A DNA stretch of 64,000 nt. Origin: Prevotellaceae bacterium UBA1075 (lineage in GTDB: Bacteria > Bacteroidota > Bacteroidia > Bacteroidales > Bacteroidaceae). Position numbers and translations under genes: made by a program. The notes below the pieces were generated by a model. It was given only the letters and a program-made list of their open reading frames with translations, was not told where the DNA came from and searched no databases. The number at the start of each line of letters is the position of its first letter. Positions within the stretch are counted from its first letter, which is position 1. The stretch lies in contig DCCS01000045.1 of the NCBI GenBank assembly GCA_002316015.1, forward strand, positions 1 to 64,000. The letters run 5' to 3'. Below are positions 24,239-32,718 of this stretch, piece by piece.

Positions 24239-25030
24239 TCAGTAGCGGTAAGCCACGCCGAAGGTGGCATACATGGGGTACATCTTGAAGGCTACCGCCT
24301 CGAAGTCGCTCTCCCAGATGTTGGAGAGTCCCCAGTCGAGTTTCCCGAAAACGTTCATGTGCCTCATGGCCTTCCAGTCGAAGCAGATCTCCACACCGCC
24401 GTTCCACTGGAGCATGTGGTCGGCAAAGTCGTAGGTGGCGGGGTTGTTGCGGTCCATGTTGACTTTCTCGCCCGTGGGTGTATCGACCCTCAGGTAGCCC
24501 ACACCGTTCTTGTTGTCATACACCTTGCCCGAAAAGGTCTGGTGGAAATAGGTGCTGAAGTAGGGTCCCGCACTCACGCTCCAGCGCGGTGAGAGGGCAA
24601 AGGTGGCCGTCAGCGGGAAGGTCATGCCCCACATGCTGGTGTTTGTGATGTCGGTGCCGGTGAAGTAGCCCGAGAGGGTATTGCCGTCCATGGTGAGCGA
24701 CATGCGGTAGTTCTTCACCTCGGCGCTGGTGTGGAAGCCCTCGTAGAAGAGGTGCATCCCCAGGTTGAGCCCCCACCGGCGTGAGAACATCCTGTATCCG
24801 TCAAATCCCACGGTGAAACCGCCCTTTGGGCTGAAAGCGTCGATGCTGCGCACCTCGGCGGGCAGGGGCAGGGGCGTGGTGCCGCCCAGTGTGTATCCGG
24901 CGCGCACGAGGAAGCCCGTGCGCGAGGCCTTGTCGGTGGGGCCCCACTTGTCCCAACTGTCGCCGCTTGCGCTTGCCGGCAGAGCGGCCACACACAGCAG
25001 CGCGGCAAGCAGGTATTTCATCTTATGCAT
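24239..25030 (-). CDS. Outer-membrane beta-barrel protein
   Basis: A 263-residue protein with signal peptide MKYLLAALLCVAALPASA. The remainder alternates amphipathic strands (FLVRAGYTLGG, GFTVGFDGYRMF, WGLNLGMHLFYEG, FPLTATFALSPRWSVSAGPY) and ends AYRY, an aromatic terminal strand as in OmpW/PorT-type eight- to twelve-strand barrels. It is encoded between a PCMD lipoprotein and the calycin protein on the same strand, suggesting a joint outer-membrane assembly. Start 25030 (MHKMKY) or 25021 are both possible. Confidence 0.7.
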   Translation of the reverse strand: MHKMKYLLAALLCVAALPASASGDSWDKWGPTDKASRTGFLVRAGYTLGGTTPLPLPAEVRSIDAFSPKGGFTVGFDGYRMFSRRWGLNLGMHLFYEGFHTSAEVKNYRMSLTMDGNTLSGYFTGTDITNTSMWGMTFPLTATFALSPRWSVSAGPYFSTYFHQTFSGKVYDNKNGVGYLRVDTPTGEKVNMDRNNPATYDFADHMLQWNGGVEICFDWKAMRHMNVFGKLDWGLSNIWESDFEAVAFKMYPMYATFGVAYRY

Positions 25031-25062
25031 TTTCCTGTTCTGATTATGATGGGCAAAGTCCT

Positions 25063-26325
25063 TTATTTCTCGCACACGACCCTCACGTTGTCCACATACA
25101 TCCTGGTGCCCAGGGAGCCGCGGAAGTACGCGCCCTGCCAGCTGCAGGCAAAACCGATGACCATGCTGTAGCCGTTGTTGGCCAGGATTTCGGGGTCAAC
25201 CTCCTTGTGGTACTGCACGTCCATGACATACTCGCGCCACTCGCCCGTCACGCCATGGATGGGGTCACCGCTCTCCAGGTCTCCCCCGCCGTTGTAGGGC
25301 AAGGTGGCATCGGGGTTCTTATAATGATGGGGCAGGCGGGCCACGCCCACGATGTGGGGGCTCGTGAGCACGTCGTTTCCGTCGAGCTGCACCTCGTGGC
25401 CCTCCTCGTCCTGGTTGCGATAGACCACGATGTAGGCATCTGGCTCGTCCACCACACCCTCCACGGGCTTCCCCTGGCGGTCCTGGTAGGGACTCTCGCC
25501 GGCCTCGAACTTGAGCCAGCAGGAGAAGCGCACAGGCTTGTGCTTGAAGGGGCGCCCGAAGCGGGTGGCCTTGAGCGCGTCCTTGAGCGCATTGGCCACG
25601 TCAAACTCACCCACGAACATGCTGCCCGCAGCCATGCGCATGTTGACCATGTTGCCAAACGCGCCCGTGCTCTTGGTCTCCAGTTTGAGGCAGGCCGAGC
25701 CGTCGGGCCCGCCACCCACGACGGGGACAGAGGGATAGTCCATGGGCTTGGCCGAGGACGCGCTGAGCCTGTAGCCGGGGTTCCCGTTCTTCCAGGTGGG
25801 GTCGCTCGCCCCGAAGAGGCCATTGAGCGCGTTCTTGTCCGTGACTGTCCACACATAATACTTGCCGCTGGCATCAAGCGCGTAATTGTTGAAGTCCAGC
25901 AGCATGTCGCCCTCGCTGGGCACATCGTTGACCATCGAGATGCTGTAGAGGCGGCTCCAGTGCCTGTCCTCGCTCACGACACGCACCTTCACGGACTTGC
26001 CGCCGGAGAAGTCCACCAGCGCCCCATTGCGGTGCGGTGTCTCGCTGCCGTCCTCGGCCACCAGGTAAGGGACAGCCCTGTCGGTGACGCGCAGGGACAA
26101 GGGCATCTTGCCGGGCCTGGCATAACTGCGCACGAGGAAACGGATGCTGTCCTCGGTGGACGACACCGTCTGCAGGGTGTCATAGTCGTGATAGAACATC
26201 CCCGAAGGGTCGTCCAGGTGCACCGTGACCTGCTCGATGTCACACTCGGTGTTCATCGGCTCCTCGCTGATGCACGACGCGAGCGCGCACACGGCCGCAA
26301 GTGGCAGTAGATGGAATATTCTCAT
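25063..26325 (-). CDS. PCMD-domain surface lipoprotein
   Basis: A 420-residue lipoprotein: MRIFHLLPLAAVCALASC, lipidated Cys near residue 18, followed by ISEEP. Residues about 30-150 look like an N-terminal Ig-like or BACON-type beta domain. The remainder matches the PCMD (putative carbohydrate metabolism) domain, with LDFNNYALDASGKYYVW, FSCWLKFEAGESP and MYVDNVRVVCEK. PCMD proteins occur in polysaccharide-related surface gene sets, but no carbohydrate enzyme is present here, so the substrate is not predicted. It is first in the series PCMD lipoprotein, beta-barrel, calycin protein. ATG 26325 is chosen for the lipobox. Confidence 0.75.
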   Translation of the reverse strand: MRIFHLLPLAAVCALASCISEEPMNTECDIEQVTVHLDDPSGMFYHDYDTLQTVSSTEDSIRFLVRSYARPGKMPLSLRVTDRAVPYLVAEDGSETPHRNGALVDFSGGKSVKVRVVSEDRHWSRLYSISMVNDVPSEGDMLLDFNNYALDASGKYYVWTVTDKNALNGLFGASDPTWKNGNPGYRLSASSAKPMDYPSVPVVGGGPDGSACLKLETKSTGAFGNMVNMRMAAGSMFVGEFDVANALKDALKATRFGRPFKHKPVRFSCWLKFEAGESPYQDRQGKPVEGVVDEPDAYIVVYRNQDEEGHEVQLDGNDVLTSPHIVGVARLPHHYKNPDATLPYNGGGDLESGDPIHGVTGEWREYVMDVQYHKEVDPEILANNGYSMVIGFACSWQGAYFRGSLGTRMYVDNVRVVCEK

Positions 26326-26359
26326 TGTGTATGTGGAAATTTGCATGTTTTACCAGTCG

Positions 26360-26367
26360 CAAAGTTA
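26360..26367 (-). promoter_or_regulatory. -7 box upstream of the PCMD lipoprotein series
   Basis: The minus strand reads TAACTTTG, 34 bases upstream of ATG 26325. Confidence 0.6.
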
Positions 26368-26504
26368 CCGCACACCCGCACAAACACCGCACCCTTTCGG
26401 TAGAACAGGCCCGCCTGACCGCGATTTCCCATGAAGTCCGCGATTCCATCGGCAGAAAAGAGGATAAAACATGGTGAAAAGAACGGGGAGCGGGCGCAAG
26501 GAAA

Positions 26505-26595
26505 GAACCCCGGAAACGCCTCTACCGGCACCGGGAGCGCGCGAAAGGGAGAACCCCGAAACGCCCACACAGGCACCAGGAGCGCGCGAAAGGGA
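26505..26595. repeat. 45/46-bp direct repeat in a 600-base non-coding stretch
   Basis: Two units (26505-26550 and 26551-26595) start GAACCCCG and end GAGCGCGCGAAAGGGA. They lie in the gap 26368-26983 between the PCMD promoter and the 3' end of gyrB. The frames open there are short, compositionally odd and unlike any protein family; apart from the repeat nothing else can be assigned in this gap. Confidence 0.7.
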
Positions 26596-26983
26596 ATACG
26601 CGCAAGAGTATTGGCCGGGCGAAAAACGCATGAGATTTTGTGGCGCGACTACAGATTGCACAGAAGCAAGCACTACGTTATATACTAAAAAAACCGAGAG
26701 CGCGCCCAGGGAAACTCCACCACTAAAAAACTCGCGGACTATACCCCACGGGGAACAAGGCTGAAAGAGCCGATGATTCCGCACGTTTCGGCCTGTCAAG
26801 CAAAGGAAACAACGCGCCCCGCCGTGGCTGCAGCATCCACCACGCGATGCCGCATTCCACGCGGGGCGCATTTCCTTTCTGCCCACAGGAGTCCAGGACA
26901 CCAGCCCGGGCTATTCGGGGTATCCCCCCCGGGGATGCCTTGCCAATCCTGTCCCGGCACGCCCCAGCCATGAGCCTGTCCCC

Positions 26984-28948
26984 TTACGCGTCAATCTGTG
27001 CGAAAGTGGCGTTCTGCTCGATGAACTCACGGCGCGGCCCCACATCCTCGCCCATGAGCATGGAGAACACGTAGTCGGCGCTGGCGGCATCGTCAATGCT
27101 CACCTGTTTGAGCAAGCGGCGGTCGGGGTCCATGGTGGTCTCCCACAACTGCTCGGGCTTCATCTCGCCCAGACCCTTGTAGCGCTGGGTGAACATGCCG
27201 TCCTCCTTGCCCCCGTTGTACTTCTCCATGAAGCGCAGGCGGTCGGCGTCGGTGTAGCAGTACTCCTCCACGTTGCCCACCTTGCAGCGGTACAGGGGTG
27301 GCGTGGCGATGTACAGGTGCCCCTTCTGGATAAGTTCGGGCATGTAGCGGTAGAAGAGTGTCATGAGCAGCGTGTCGATGTGCGACCCGTCGACGTCGGC
27401 ATCGGTCATGATGATGACCTTGTAGTAGCGCAACTTGTCATAGTTGGCCTCCTTGCTGTCCTCGCCCAGACCGAAGCGCACGCCCAGGGCCTGTATGATG
27501 TTGTTGACCTCCTCGTGCTCGAAAGCCTTGTGCCACATCACGCGCTCCACATTGAATATCTTGCCGCGTATGGGCAGGATGGCCTGGAACTGGCGCTTGC
27601 GTCCCTGCTTGGCCGAGCCGCCTGCCGAGTCGCCCTCGACGATGAAGAGCTCGCAGTTGGCCGCGTCGTGGTCGGAGCAGTCGGCCAGTTTGCCGGGAAG
27701 CCCGCCACCGCCCATGGGGCTCTTGCGCTGCACGCTCTCGCGGGCCTTGCGCGCAGCCACACGTGCTGTGGCGGCCAGGATCACCTTGTCGACAATGAGC
27801 CGGGCCTCGTGCGGGTGCTCCTCCAGGTAGGTGGAGAGTGCCTCGCTCACGGCCTGCTGCACGGCGCCGGCCACCTCGCTGTTGCCCAGCTTGGTCTTGG
27901 TCTGCCCCTCAAACTGCGGCTCGGCCACCTTGATGGAGATGACGGCGGTGAGCCCCTCGCGGAAGTCCTCGCCGCTGATCTCCACCTTGTTCCTGGCCAG
28001 CTTCTCCAGTTCCTTGACGCACTCCTTCTCGGCATACGTCTTCAGGGTGCGCGTGAGCGCGGTGCGGAAACCCTGCAGGTGCGTGCCGCCCTCGATGGTG
28101 TTGATGTTGTTGACGTAGGAGTGCAGGTTCTCGGTATAGCCCGTGTTGTACATGATGGCCACCTCGATGGGCACGCCCTGCTTCTCGGTGGAGAGGTAGA
28201 TGACATCATCGAAGAGGTGCGTGCGGCTGCTGTCGATATAGCGCACGAAGTCACGCAACCCTCCCTCGCTGTAGAACTTCTCGGTGCGTGTCTTTCCCTC
28301 CTCGTCGGGGCGCAGGTCGGTGAGCGTGATGGTGATGCCCGCATTGAGGTAGGCCAGCTCGCGCATGCGGTTGGCCAGCACGTCGAAGTCATACACGGTG
28401 GTGGTGAAGATGCTCGCGTCGGGCCAGAACTGCTGGCGCGTGCCGCGCAGGGTGGTCTCGCCCACTACCTTGACCGGGTACAGGGCCTTGCCCTTCTCGT
28501 ACTCCTGCTGGTAGGTTTTGCCGTCGCGGAACACCTGGGAAAGCATGTGGGTGGAGAGGGCGTTGACGCAACTCACGCCCACACCGTGGAGGCCGCCGCT
28601 CACCTTGTAGCTGCCCTTGTCAAACTTTCCGCCCGCGTGCAGCACGGTCATCACGACCTCGAGCGCGCTCACGCCCTCCTTCTCGTGGATGTCCACGGGG
28701 ATGCCGCGCCCGTCGTCCTGCACGGTGATGCTGTTGTCGGCGTTGATTGTCACCTCGATGTGCGTGCAGTAGCCGGCCAGAGCCTCGTCGATAGCGTTGT
28801 CGACCGTCTCGTACACGAGGTGGTGGAGTCCCTTCTTGCTGATGTCGCCTATGTACATCGCGGGGCGCTTGCGCACAGCCTCCAGCCCCTCCAGCACTTG
28901 TATGTTGGAGGCGCTGTACTCTGAACTGCTCTTCTGTATCTCTTCCAT
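26984..28948 (-). CDS. gyrB: DNA gyrase subunit B
   Basis: ATPase subunit of DNA gyrase, which introduces negative supercoils. The 654-residue protein has the GHKL ATP-binding motifs (ETVDNAIDEALAG, DDGRGIPV, GGLHGVGVSCVNAL), the transducer region, and the TOPRIM domain with EGDSAGGSA and DADVDGSHI. YKGLGEMKPEQLWETTMDP near the end is typical of GyrB rather than ParE. It lacks the large insertion seen in proteobacterial GyrB. ATG 28948 is preceded by a TATATTTG box. Confidence 0.95.
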   Translation of the reverse strand: MEEIQKSSSEYSASNIQVLEGLEAVRKRPAMYIGDISKKGLHHLVYETVDNAIDEALAGYCTHIEVTINADNSITVQDDGRGIPVDIHEKEGVSALEVVMTVLHAGGKFDKGSYKVSGGLHGVGVSCVNALSTHMLSQVFRDGKTYQQEYEKGKALYPVKVVGETTLRGTRQQFWPDASIFTTTVYDFDVLANRMRELAYLNAGITITLTDLRPDEEGKTRTEKFYSEGGLRDFVRYIDSSRTHLFDDVIYLSTEKQGVPIEVAIMYNTGYTENLHSYVNNINTIEGGTHLQGFRTALTRTLKTYAEKECVKELEKLARNKVEISGEDFREGLTAVISIKVAEPQFEGQTKTKLGNSEVAGAVQQAVSEALSTYLEEHPHEARLIVDKVILAATARVAARKARESVQRKSPMGGGGLPGKLADCSDHDAANCELFIVEGDSAGGSAKQGRKRQFQAILPIRGKIFNVERVMWHKAFEHEEVNNIIQALGVRFGLGEDSKEANYDKLRYYKVIIMTDADVDGSHIDTLLMTLFYRYMPELIQKGHLYIATPPLYRCKVGNVEEYCYTDADRLRFMEKYNGGKEDGMFTQRYKGLGEMKPEQLWETTMDPDRRLLKQVSIDDAASADYVFSMLMGEDVGPRREFIEQNATFAQIDA

Positions 28949-28984
28949 TTTCGTTGTGTATGTTCGTCCTTTGGTTTCAACATG

Positions 28985-28992
28985 CAAATATA
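28985..28992 (-). promoter_or_regulatory. -7 box of gyrB
   Basis: The minus strand reads TATATTTG, 36 bases upstream of ATG 28948. Confidence 0.55.
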
Positions 28993-29159
28993 CGACTTTT
29001 TTTCGAGTTTCCCTTTTAGGGAAAAGGGAGAATGAAGGCACGTGGGAAAGCGCGCGTCAAGCCCTTGCCGCCACCACCCCACCCCCCCCCGGGGGAAGGC
29101 CGCCGGCCCCTGGGCGAAATGCCCTCGTGCCCGCTTCTCCATGCAGGCGGGGAAAACGC

Positions 29160-29259
29160 GGGGGCATGCATGTGCCAATGCAGCCGCATGCGATGGCCAA
29201 TGCAGCCGCATGCATGTGCCAACGCAGCCGCATGCGATGGCCAACGCAGCCGCATGCGG
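29160..29259. repeat. 22-bp intergenic tandem repeat, locus 2
   Basis: Four exact 22-bp units (29172-29193, 29194-29215, 29216-29237, 29238-29259) plus a partial unit before them. Each has GCCAAYGCAGC followed by CGCATGC. It is preceded by GGAAAACGC, like locus 1. It lies in the 450-base gap between the gyrB promoter and the rpsT terminator. Confidence 0.88.
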
Positions 29260-29319
29260 TGACGGGCGCGCCCCGGCAGGGCGGGCGGAGGGCCGCGCCA
29301 CCCCCGTAGCGGCCACACA

Positions 29320-29350
29320 GAAAAGGCGGCCCCCGTGGTGAGGGCCGCCT
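29320..29350 (-). terminator. Rho-independent terminator of rpsT
   Basis: On the minus strand, AGGCGGCCC (29350-29342) and GGGCCGCCT (29332-29324) form a 9-bp perfect stem followed by TTTTCTGTG. Confidence 0.85.
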
Positions 29351-29398
29351 CTATCATTGTCCCGCTACAGCAAAAAAGTGGGAACTCTGTTTGCGGTG

Positions 29399-29653
29399 TC
29401 AAGCCAGGCTGTTGACGTGCTTGGCCAGGCTGGACTTCAGGTTAGCCGCCTTGTTCTTGTGGATGATGTTCCTCTTGGCCAACTTGTCCAGGGCTTTCTG
29501 TACGGTGGGGAACAAAGCCACGGCTTCCTCCTTGTCGGTGGTCGCACGCAACTTGCGCACAGCGTTACGCATCGTCTTGGCGTAATAACGGTTGTGCAGT
29601 CTCCTCTTCTCTGCCTGACGGATTCTCTTCAGGGCTGACTTGTGATTTGCCAT
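29399..29653 (-). CDS. rpsT: 30S ribosomal protein S20
   Basis: An 84-residue basic helical protein that binds the 5' domain of 16S rRNA in the small subunit. It starts MANHKSALKRIRQAEKRR, the classic S20 N-terminus, and has NIIHKNKAANLKSSLAKHVN near the C-terminus, including the conserved Lys-Asn-Lys-Ala-Ala segment. The tRNA-Glu gene lies 80 bases upstream on the same strand, so both could share the promoter at 29857-29887. Confidence 0.96.
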   Translation of the reverse strand: MANHKSALKRIRQAEKRRLHNRYYAKTMRNAVRKLRATTDKEEAVALFPTVQKALDKLAKRNIIHKNKAANLKSSLAKHVNSLA

Positions 29654-29733
29654 TTCTTTCTTCTGTTAAGTTTGTGTGACGGAGTGTGATGTGGTATGGC
29701 TTGTGACCTCGCACCTTTCTCCGGTAATGATTG

Positions 29734-29805
29734 TAGTCCCTAGGAGAGTCGAACTCCTCTTTAGAGAATGAAAATCTCTCGTCCTAACCGATAGACGAAG
29801 GGACC
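29734..29805 (-). tRNA. tRNA-Glu (anticodon TTC)
   Basis: Acceptor GGTCCCT pairs with AGGGACT (first pair G-T). The D-arm is CGTCTATCGGTTAGGACG. Anticodon stem AGAGA/TCTCT encloses TTTTCAT, giving anticodon TTC. The T-arm is GAGGAGTTCGACTCTCC. The gene is 72 nt long and CCA is not encoded. Confidence 0.94.
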
Positions 29806-29856
29806 TTACCCTCGGCCTGAGCCTGTGCAGTAGGGAGCGTGTCCCAGTTGCGGATG

Positions 29857-29887
29857 CAAAATTAGGGCTTTTTTGCCGACTGACAAA
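29857..29887 (-). promoter_or_regulatory. Full Bacteroidetes promoter of tRNA-Glu
   Basis: The minus strand reads TTTG (29884-29887), a 19-nt spacer and TAATTTTG (29857-29864), a consensus -33/-7 pair about 50 bases upstream of the tRNA. Confidence 0.8.
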
Positions 29888-29949
29888 ACTTTTCCACCGG
29901 AAAACTGATTTCGCCGGGGATTCCCTGCCTGCCGCGCGGGACTTTTCCG

Positions 29950-29957
29950 TAACTTTG
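29950..29957 (+). promoter_or_regulatory. -7 box of recO
   Basis: TAACTTTG overlaps a TTG and lies just before an ATG at 29958. Transcription would start downstream, so the first usable recO codon is ATG 29976 or 29985. Confidence 0.6.
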
Positions 29958-29984
29958 ATGCCAGAAAACCGGCATATGCGCGAC

Positions 29985-30704
29985 ATGGAGGAGAGAACAC
30001 GAGGCATCGTACTGCGAAGGGTAAGGTACGGCGACACCGGGGTGATTGTGGATATATTCACAGCCTCGCGGGGCAGCGTGAGTTTCCTGGCACACGGGGG
30101 CAGGAAAGGCAGGCCGGCAAGCACGGCGCTGGCTCCCCTGGCCATCGTGGAGGTGGGCTTCCGCTGGAGACCCCAGCGCGCACTGCAGACCCTGGACGAC
30201 GCGCACACGGCCGCCCCCTACGCCACGCTCGCCTCGGACCCCGCGAAGATGACGACGGGGATGTTCCTGCAGGAGTTCCTGTACCACGCGCTCAAGCACG
30301 AGGTGGCCAACCGCCCGCTCTTCGACTACATCGTCACCGGCTTGACGTGGCTGGACAGGAACGGAAGCGGGGTGGCCAACTTCCACCTGGCCTTTGTGAT
30401 ACGGCTCACACGGTACCTGGGGCTGTGGCCCAGCGCGGAACACTGGCGCGAGGGATGCGTGTTTGACCTGAAGGAGGGGGAAATGGCCAGCCACGTGCCC
30501 GCGCACCGGTTCTGGCTCCCGCCCCGGGAGGCGTCTGCCCTGCCATATATAACAAGGATGACATTCCGCAGCATGAGGCTCTTCAAGCTGAGCCGCACGC
30601 AGAGGAATGCCATCCTGGACGCGGTGATTGCCTACTACAGGCTGCATGTGCCGGGGTTTCCCGAACTGAAGTCGGTGGCGGTGCTGCGGGAGATGTACCA
30701 GTAG
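29985..30704 (+). CDS. recO: DNA repair protein RecO
   Basis: A 239-residue protein that loads RecA onto SSB-coated single-stranded DNA in the RecFOR pathway. The N-terminal OB fold begins RTRGIVLRRVRYGDTGVIVDIF and contains FLAHGGRKGR, as in RecO proteins. Bacteroidetes RecO lacks a clear C-terminal zinc site, and none is seen here. ATG 29985 (MEERTRG) puts the family motif at the usual distance; 29976 is possible. Confidence 0.85.
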   Translation: MEERTRGIVLRRVRYGDTGVIVDIFTASRGSVSFLAHGGRKGRPASTALAPLAIVEVGFRWRPQRALQTLDDAHTAAPYATLASDPAKMTTGMFLQEFLYHALKHEVANRPLFDYIVTGLTWLDRNGSGVANFHLAFVIRLTRYLGLWPSAEHWREGCVFDLKEGEMASHVPAHRFWLPPREASALPYITRMTFRSMRLFKLSRTQRNAILDAVIAYYRLHVPGFPELKSVAVLREMYQ

Positions 30705-30771
30705 GCAGGAGAAGTCCCCTCCCCAGCCTCCCCCCGGAGGGGAGGAACCGCCATGGAGCCTGTTCGGGGAA

Positions 30772-30808
30772 AAGCCCCTCCCCCCCCCGAAGGGACGGGA
30801 GGGGGCTT
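30772..30808. terminator. Hairpin between convergent recO and yqeY
   Basis: AAGCCCCTCCC (30772-30782) pairs with GGGAGGGGGCTT (30797-30808) with one bulged G. It sits between the two 3' ends and could end transcription of both recO and the dcw-yqeY series. No long T-run follows on either side. Confidence 0.5.
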
Positions 30809-30814
30809 CCCGGC

Positions 30815-31261
30815 TTATGCCAGGAGTTCCTTAACCATCGCGCTGATGGCACGTCCCTCGGCACGTCCGGCGAGCCGCTTGGAGGCGACGCCCATCACCT
30901 TGCCCATGTCGCGGGCACTGGTGGCTCCCACCTCGCTGATAATCTTGCCCAACTCGGCACGCAACTCATCGGGAGCAAGCCGCTTGGGCAGATACTCCTC
31001 GATGACAGCCACCTGGGCCAGTTCCTCGTCGGCCAGGTCACTGCGTGACTGGGACTGGTATATGGCGGCGGTGTCCTTGCCCTGCTTGGCCAGTTTGGCC
31101 AGTATCTTCACGGCATCCTCGTCACTGAGACGGTCGTTGGCCCCGGGTGCGGTCTTTGCCTCGAGGAAGCACTTCTTCACGCCACGCAGGGCCATCAGGC
31201 GCACTTTGTCCTGCGCCTTCATGGCGGCGATGATGTCGCCGCTGATTTTCTCGAATAACAT
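30815..31261 (-). CDS. GatB/YqeY domain protein
   Basis: A 148-residue protein of the YqeY family, related to the tail domain of aspartyl/glutamyl-tRNA amidotransferase subunit B. It starts MLFEKISGDIIAAMKAQDKVR and has IEEYLPKRLAPDELRAELGKII and the conserved DMGKVMG block. It ends the dcw series 58 bases after ftsZ, a typical Bacteroidetes arrangement. A tRNA-related role is inferred from the family. A 7-bp hairpin (GCGCCCC/GGGGCGC, 31285-31303) lies between it and ftsZ. Confidence 0.85.
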   Translation of the reverse strand: MLFEKISGDIIAAMKAQDKVRLMALRGVKKCFLEAKTAPGANDRLSDEDAVKILAKLAKQGKDTAAIYQSQSRSDLADEELAQVAVIEEYLPKRLAPDELRAELGKIISEVGATSARDMGKVMGVASKRLAGRAEGRAISAMVKELLA

Positions 31262-31319
31262 TTTCCTTGTGTATGTTTGGTTACGCGCCCCACGGCGGGG
31301 CGCTGGTTTCACTCTTCTC

Positions 31320-32657
31320 TTACCCGGCGGGGCAGTCCTGCCCGCCCGCCGCGCCGCAGGCGGCTATCCGCTTCAGTTCCTCCGAGGTTCTGCTGTGCGT
31401 GGGCAGGTCGGCCACCATGTCGATGACGGTGTCGTTGTCGAGCTCGGACGCGGTGAAGATATGGCAGTGGAAGCGGTGCCGCCTCTTGGGCTTGGAGTCG
31501 TTGCCCGGATAGTACATCGCGCGGCGTGCCTTGCGCTGCTCGTCATACTCGTCCTGGCCCTGGACGCTCTCGTCACGCATGTCCATGCCGTCATCGGGAC
31601 GCTTCAGCCTGAAGCCCGAGGCGAGCAGGGTGATGCGCACCTTGTTGCCCAGGGTGGGGTCGGTCTCGAAGCCGAACTTGGCCTCCACCTTCTTGCCGAA
31701 CCGTCCCATGAAGTCCGTCACCTCGTTCATCTCCTCCATTTTCAGCGTCCCGCTCTCGCCGGACTTCCGCGCGGTGCCGGTGTCTCCCGGCTCGCCGGCT
31801 CCCGCACTGTCGTTGAAGCAGATGTTGAGGAGCACCTTCTTGGAGTTGAAGATGTCGTTGTTGTTGAGCAGCGGGCTGTTGAGGGCGGCCTCGATGGCGT
31901 GCGTCACACGGTTCTCGCCCTCGGCCTCGGCCGTGCTCATCACCGCCACGCCCCCCTTGCGGAGCACCATCTGCACATCGTTGAAGTCGAGGTTCATGAT
32001 GCCCTGCATGGATATGATGCCCGCGATGCTGCGCGCCGCCACACAGAGTGTGTCATCGGCCTTGGCAAACCCGTTGGTGAAGGAGAGGTCGGGATAAATC
32101 TCCCTCAGGCGCTCATTGTTGATGACGAGCAGGGCGTCCACCTGCTTGGACATCTCCTCCACCCCGTCGAGAGCCTGGTCTATCTTGGCCTCGCCCTCGA
32201 ACACGAACGGGATGGTGACGATGCCCACGGTGAGGATGCCGGCCTCCTTGGCGCAGCGGGCCACCACAGGACCCGCGCCCGTGCCTGTACCACCGCCCAT
32301 CCCGGCCGTGATAAACACCATCTTGGTGCCGTCGGAGAGGGCGGCGCGTATGTCCTCCACGCTCGACTCGGCCTGCTCGCGCCCGCTCTCGGGGTTGTTG
32401 CCGGCTCCCAGGCCCGTGTCGCCGAGCAGCAACTTGTTGGGGACGGGGGACACGTCGAGCTGCTTCAGGTCGGTGTTGCACACCAGGTAGGAGACATCAT
32501 GGATGCCCTGCCTGTACATGTAGCCCACGGCGTTGCATCCGCCTCCGCCTACCCCCACCACCTTGATGATGGTGTCCTGCCTGTCCTTCTCCTTGACTCC
32601 CGGGAACTTGAAGTCGAGTCCCGAGGCCATGATGCCTGAGTTATTGTCTTCGCCCAT
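31320..32657 (-). CDS. ftsZ: Cell division GTPase FtsZ
   Basis: Tubulin-like GTPase that polymerises into the Z-ring. The 445-residue protein has VVGVGGGGCNAVGYM near residue 35 and the tubulin signature GMGGGTGTGAGP near residue 120. The synergy region is NSKKVLLNICF. The C-terminal SELDNDTVIDMVADLPTHSR fits the Bacteroidetes FtsZ tail. It is the last division gene of the minus-strand dcw series. Confidence 0.96.
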   Translation of the reverse strand: MGEDNNSGIMASGLDFKFPGVKEKDRQDTIIKVVGVGGGGCNAVGYMYRQGIHDVSYLVCNTDLKQLDVSPVPNKLLLGDTGLGAGNNPESGREQAESSVEDIRAALSDGTKMVFITAGMGGGTGTGAGPVVARCAKEAGILTVGIVTIPFVFEGEAKIDQALDGVEEMSKQVDALLVINNERLREIYPDLSFTNGFAKADDTLCVAARSIAGIISMQGIMNLDFNDVQMVLRKGGVAVMSTAEAEGENRVTHAIEAALNSPLLNNNDIFNSKKVLLNICFNDSAGAGEPGDTGTARKSGESGTLKMEEMNEVTDFMGRFGKKVEAKFGFETDPTLGNKVRITLLASGFRLKRPDDGMDMRDESVQGQDEYDEQRKARRAMYYPGNDSKPKRRHRFHCHIFTASELDNDTVIDMVADLPTHSRTSEELKRIAACGAAGGQDCPAG

Positions 32658-32718
32658 TGTCTTGTCTTGTTTTGTTGTTCCTTAGTCCATTGCTGACATT
32701 CATGCGCGGCCTTGGAGG

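Noticed and set aside
26365..26901. A 178-codon minus-strand frame between gyrB and the PCMD gene
   Set aside because: Biased composition, overlaps a direct repeat and the PCMD promoter, and has no family resemblance.
26984..29653. Replication origin near gyrB and rpsT
   Set aside because: No dnaA gene or cluster of DnaA-box-like sequences was seen here; the 22-bp repeats are not DnaA boxes.
30753..32639. A 628-codon open frame on the plus strand
   Set aside because: Antisense to yqeY and ftsZ; no recognisable domain.
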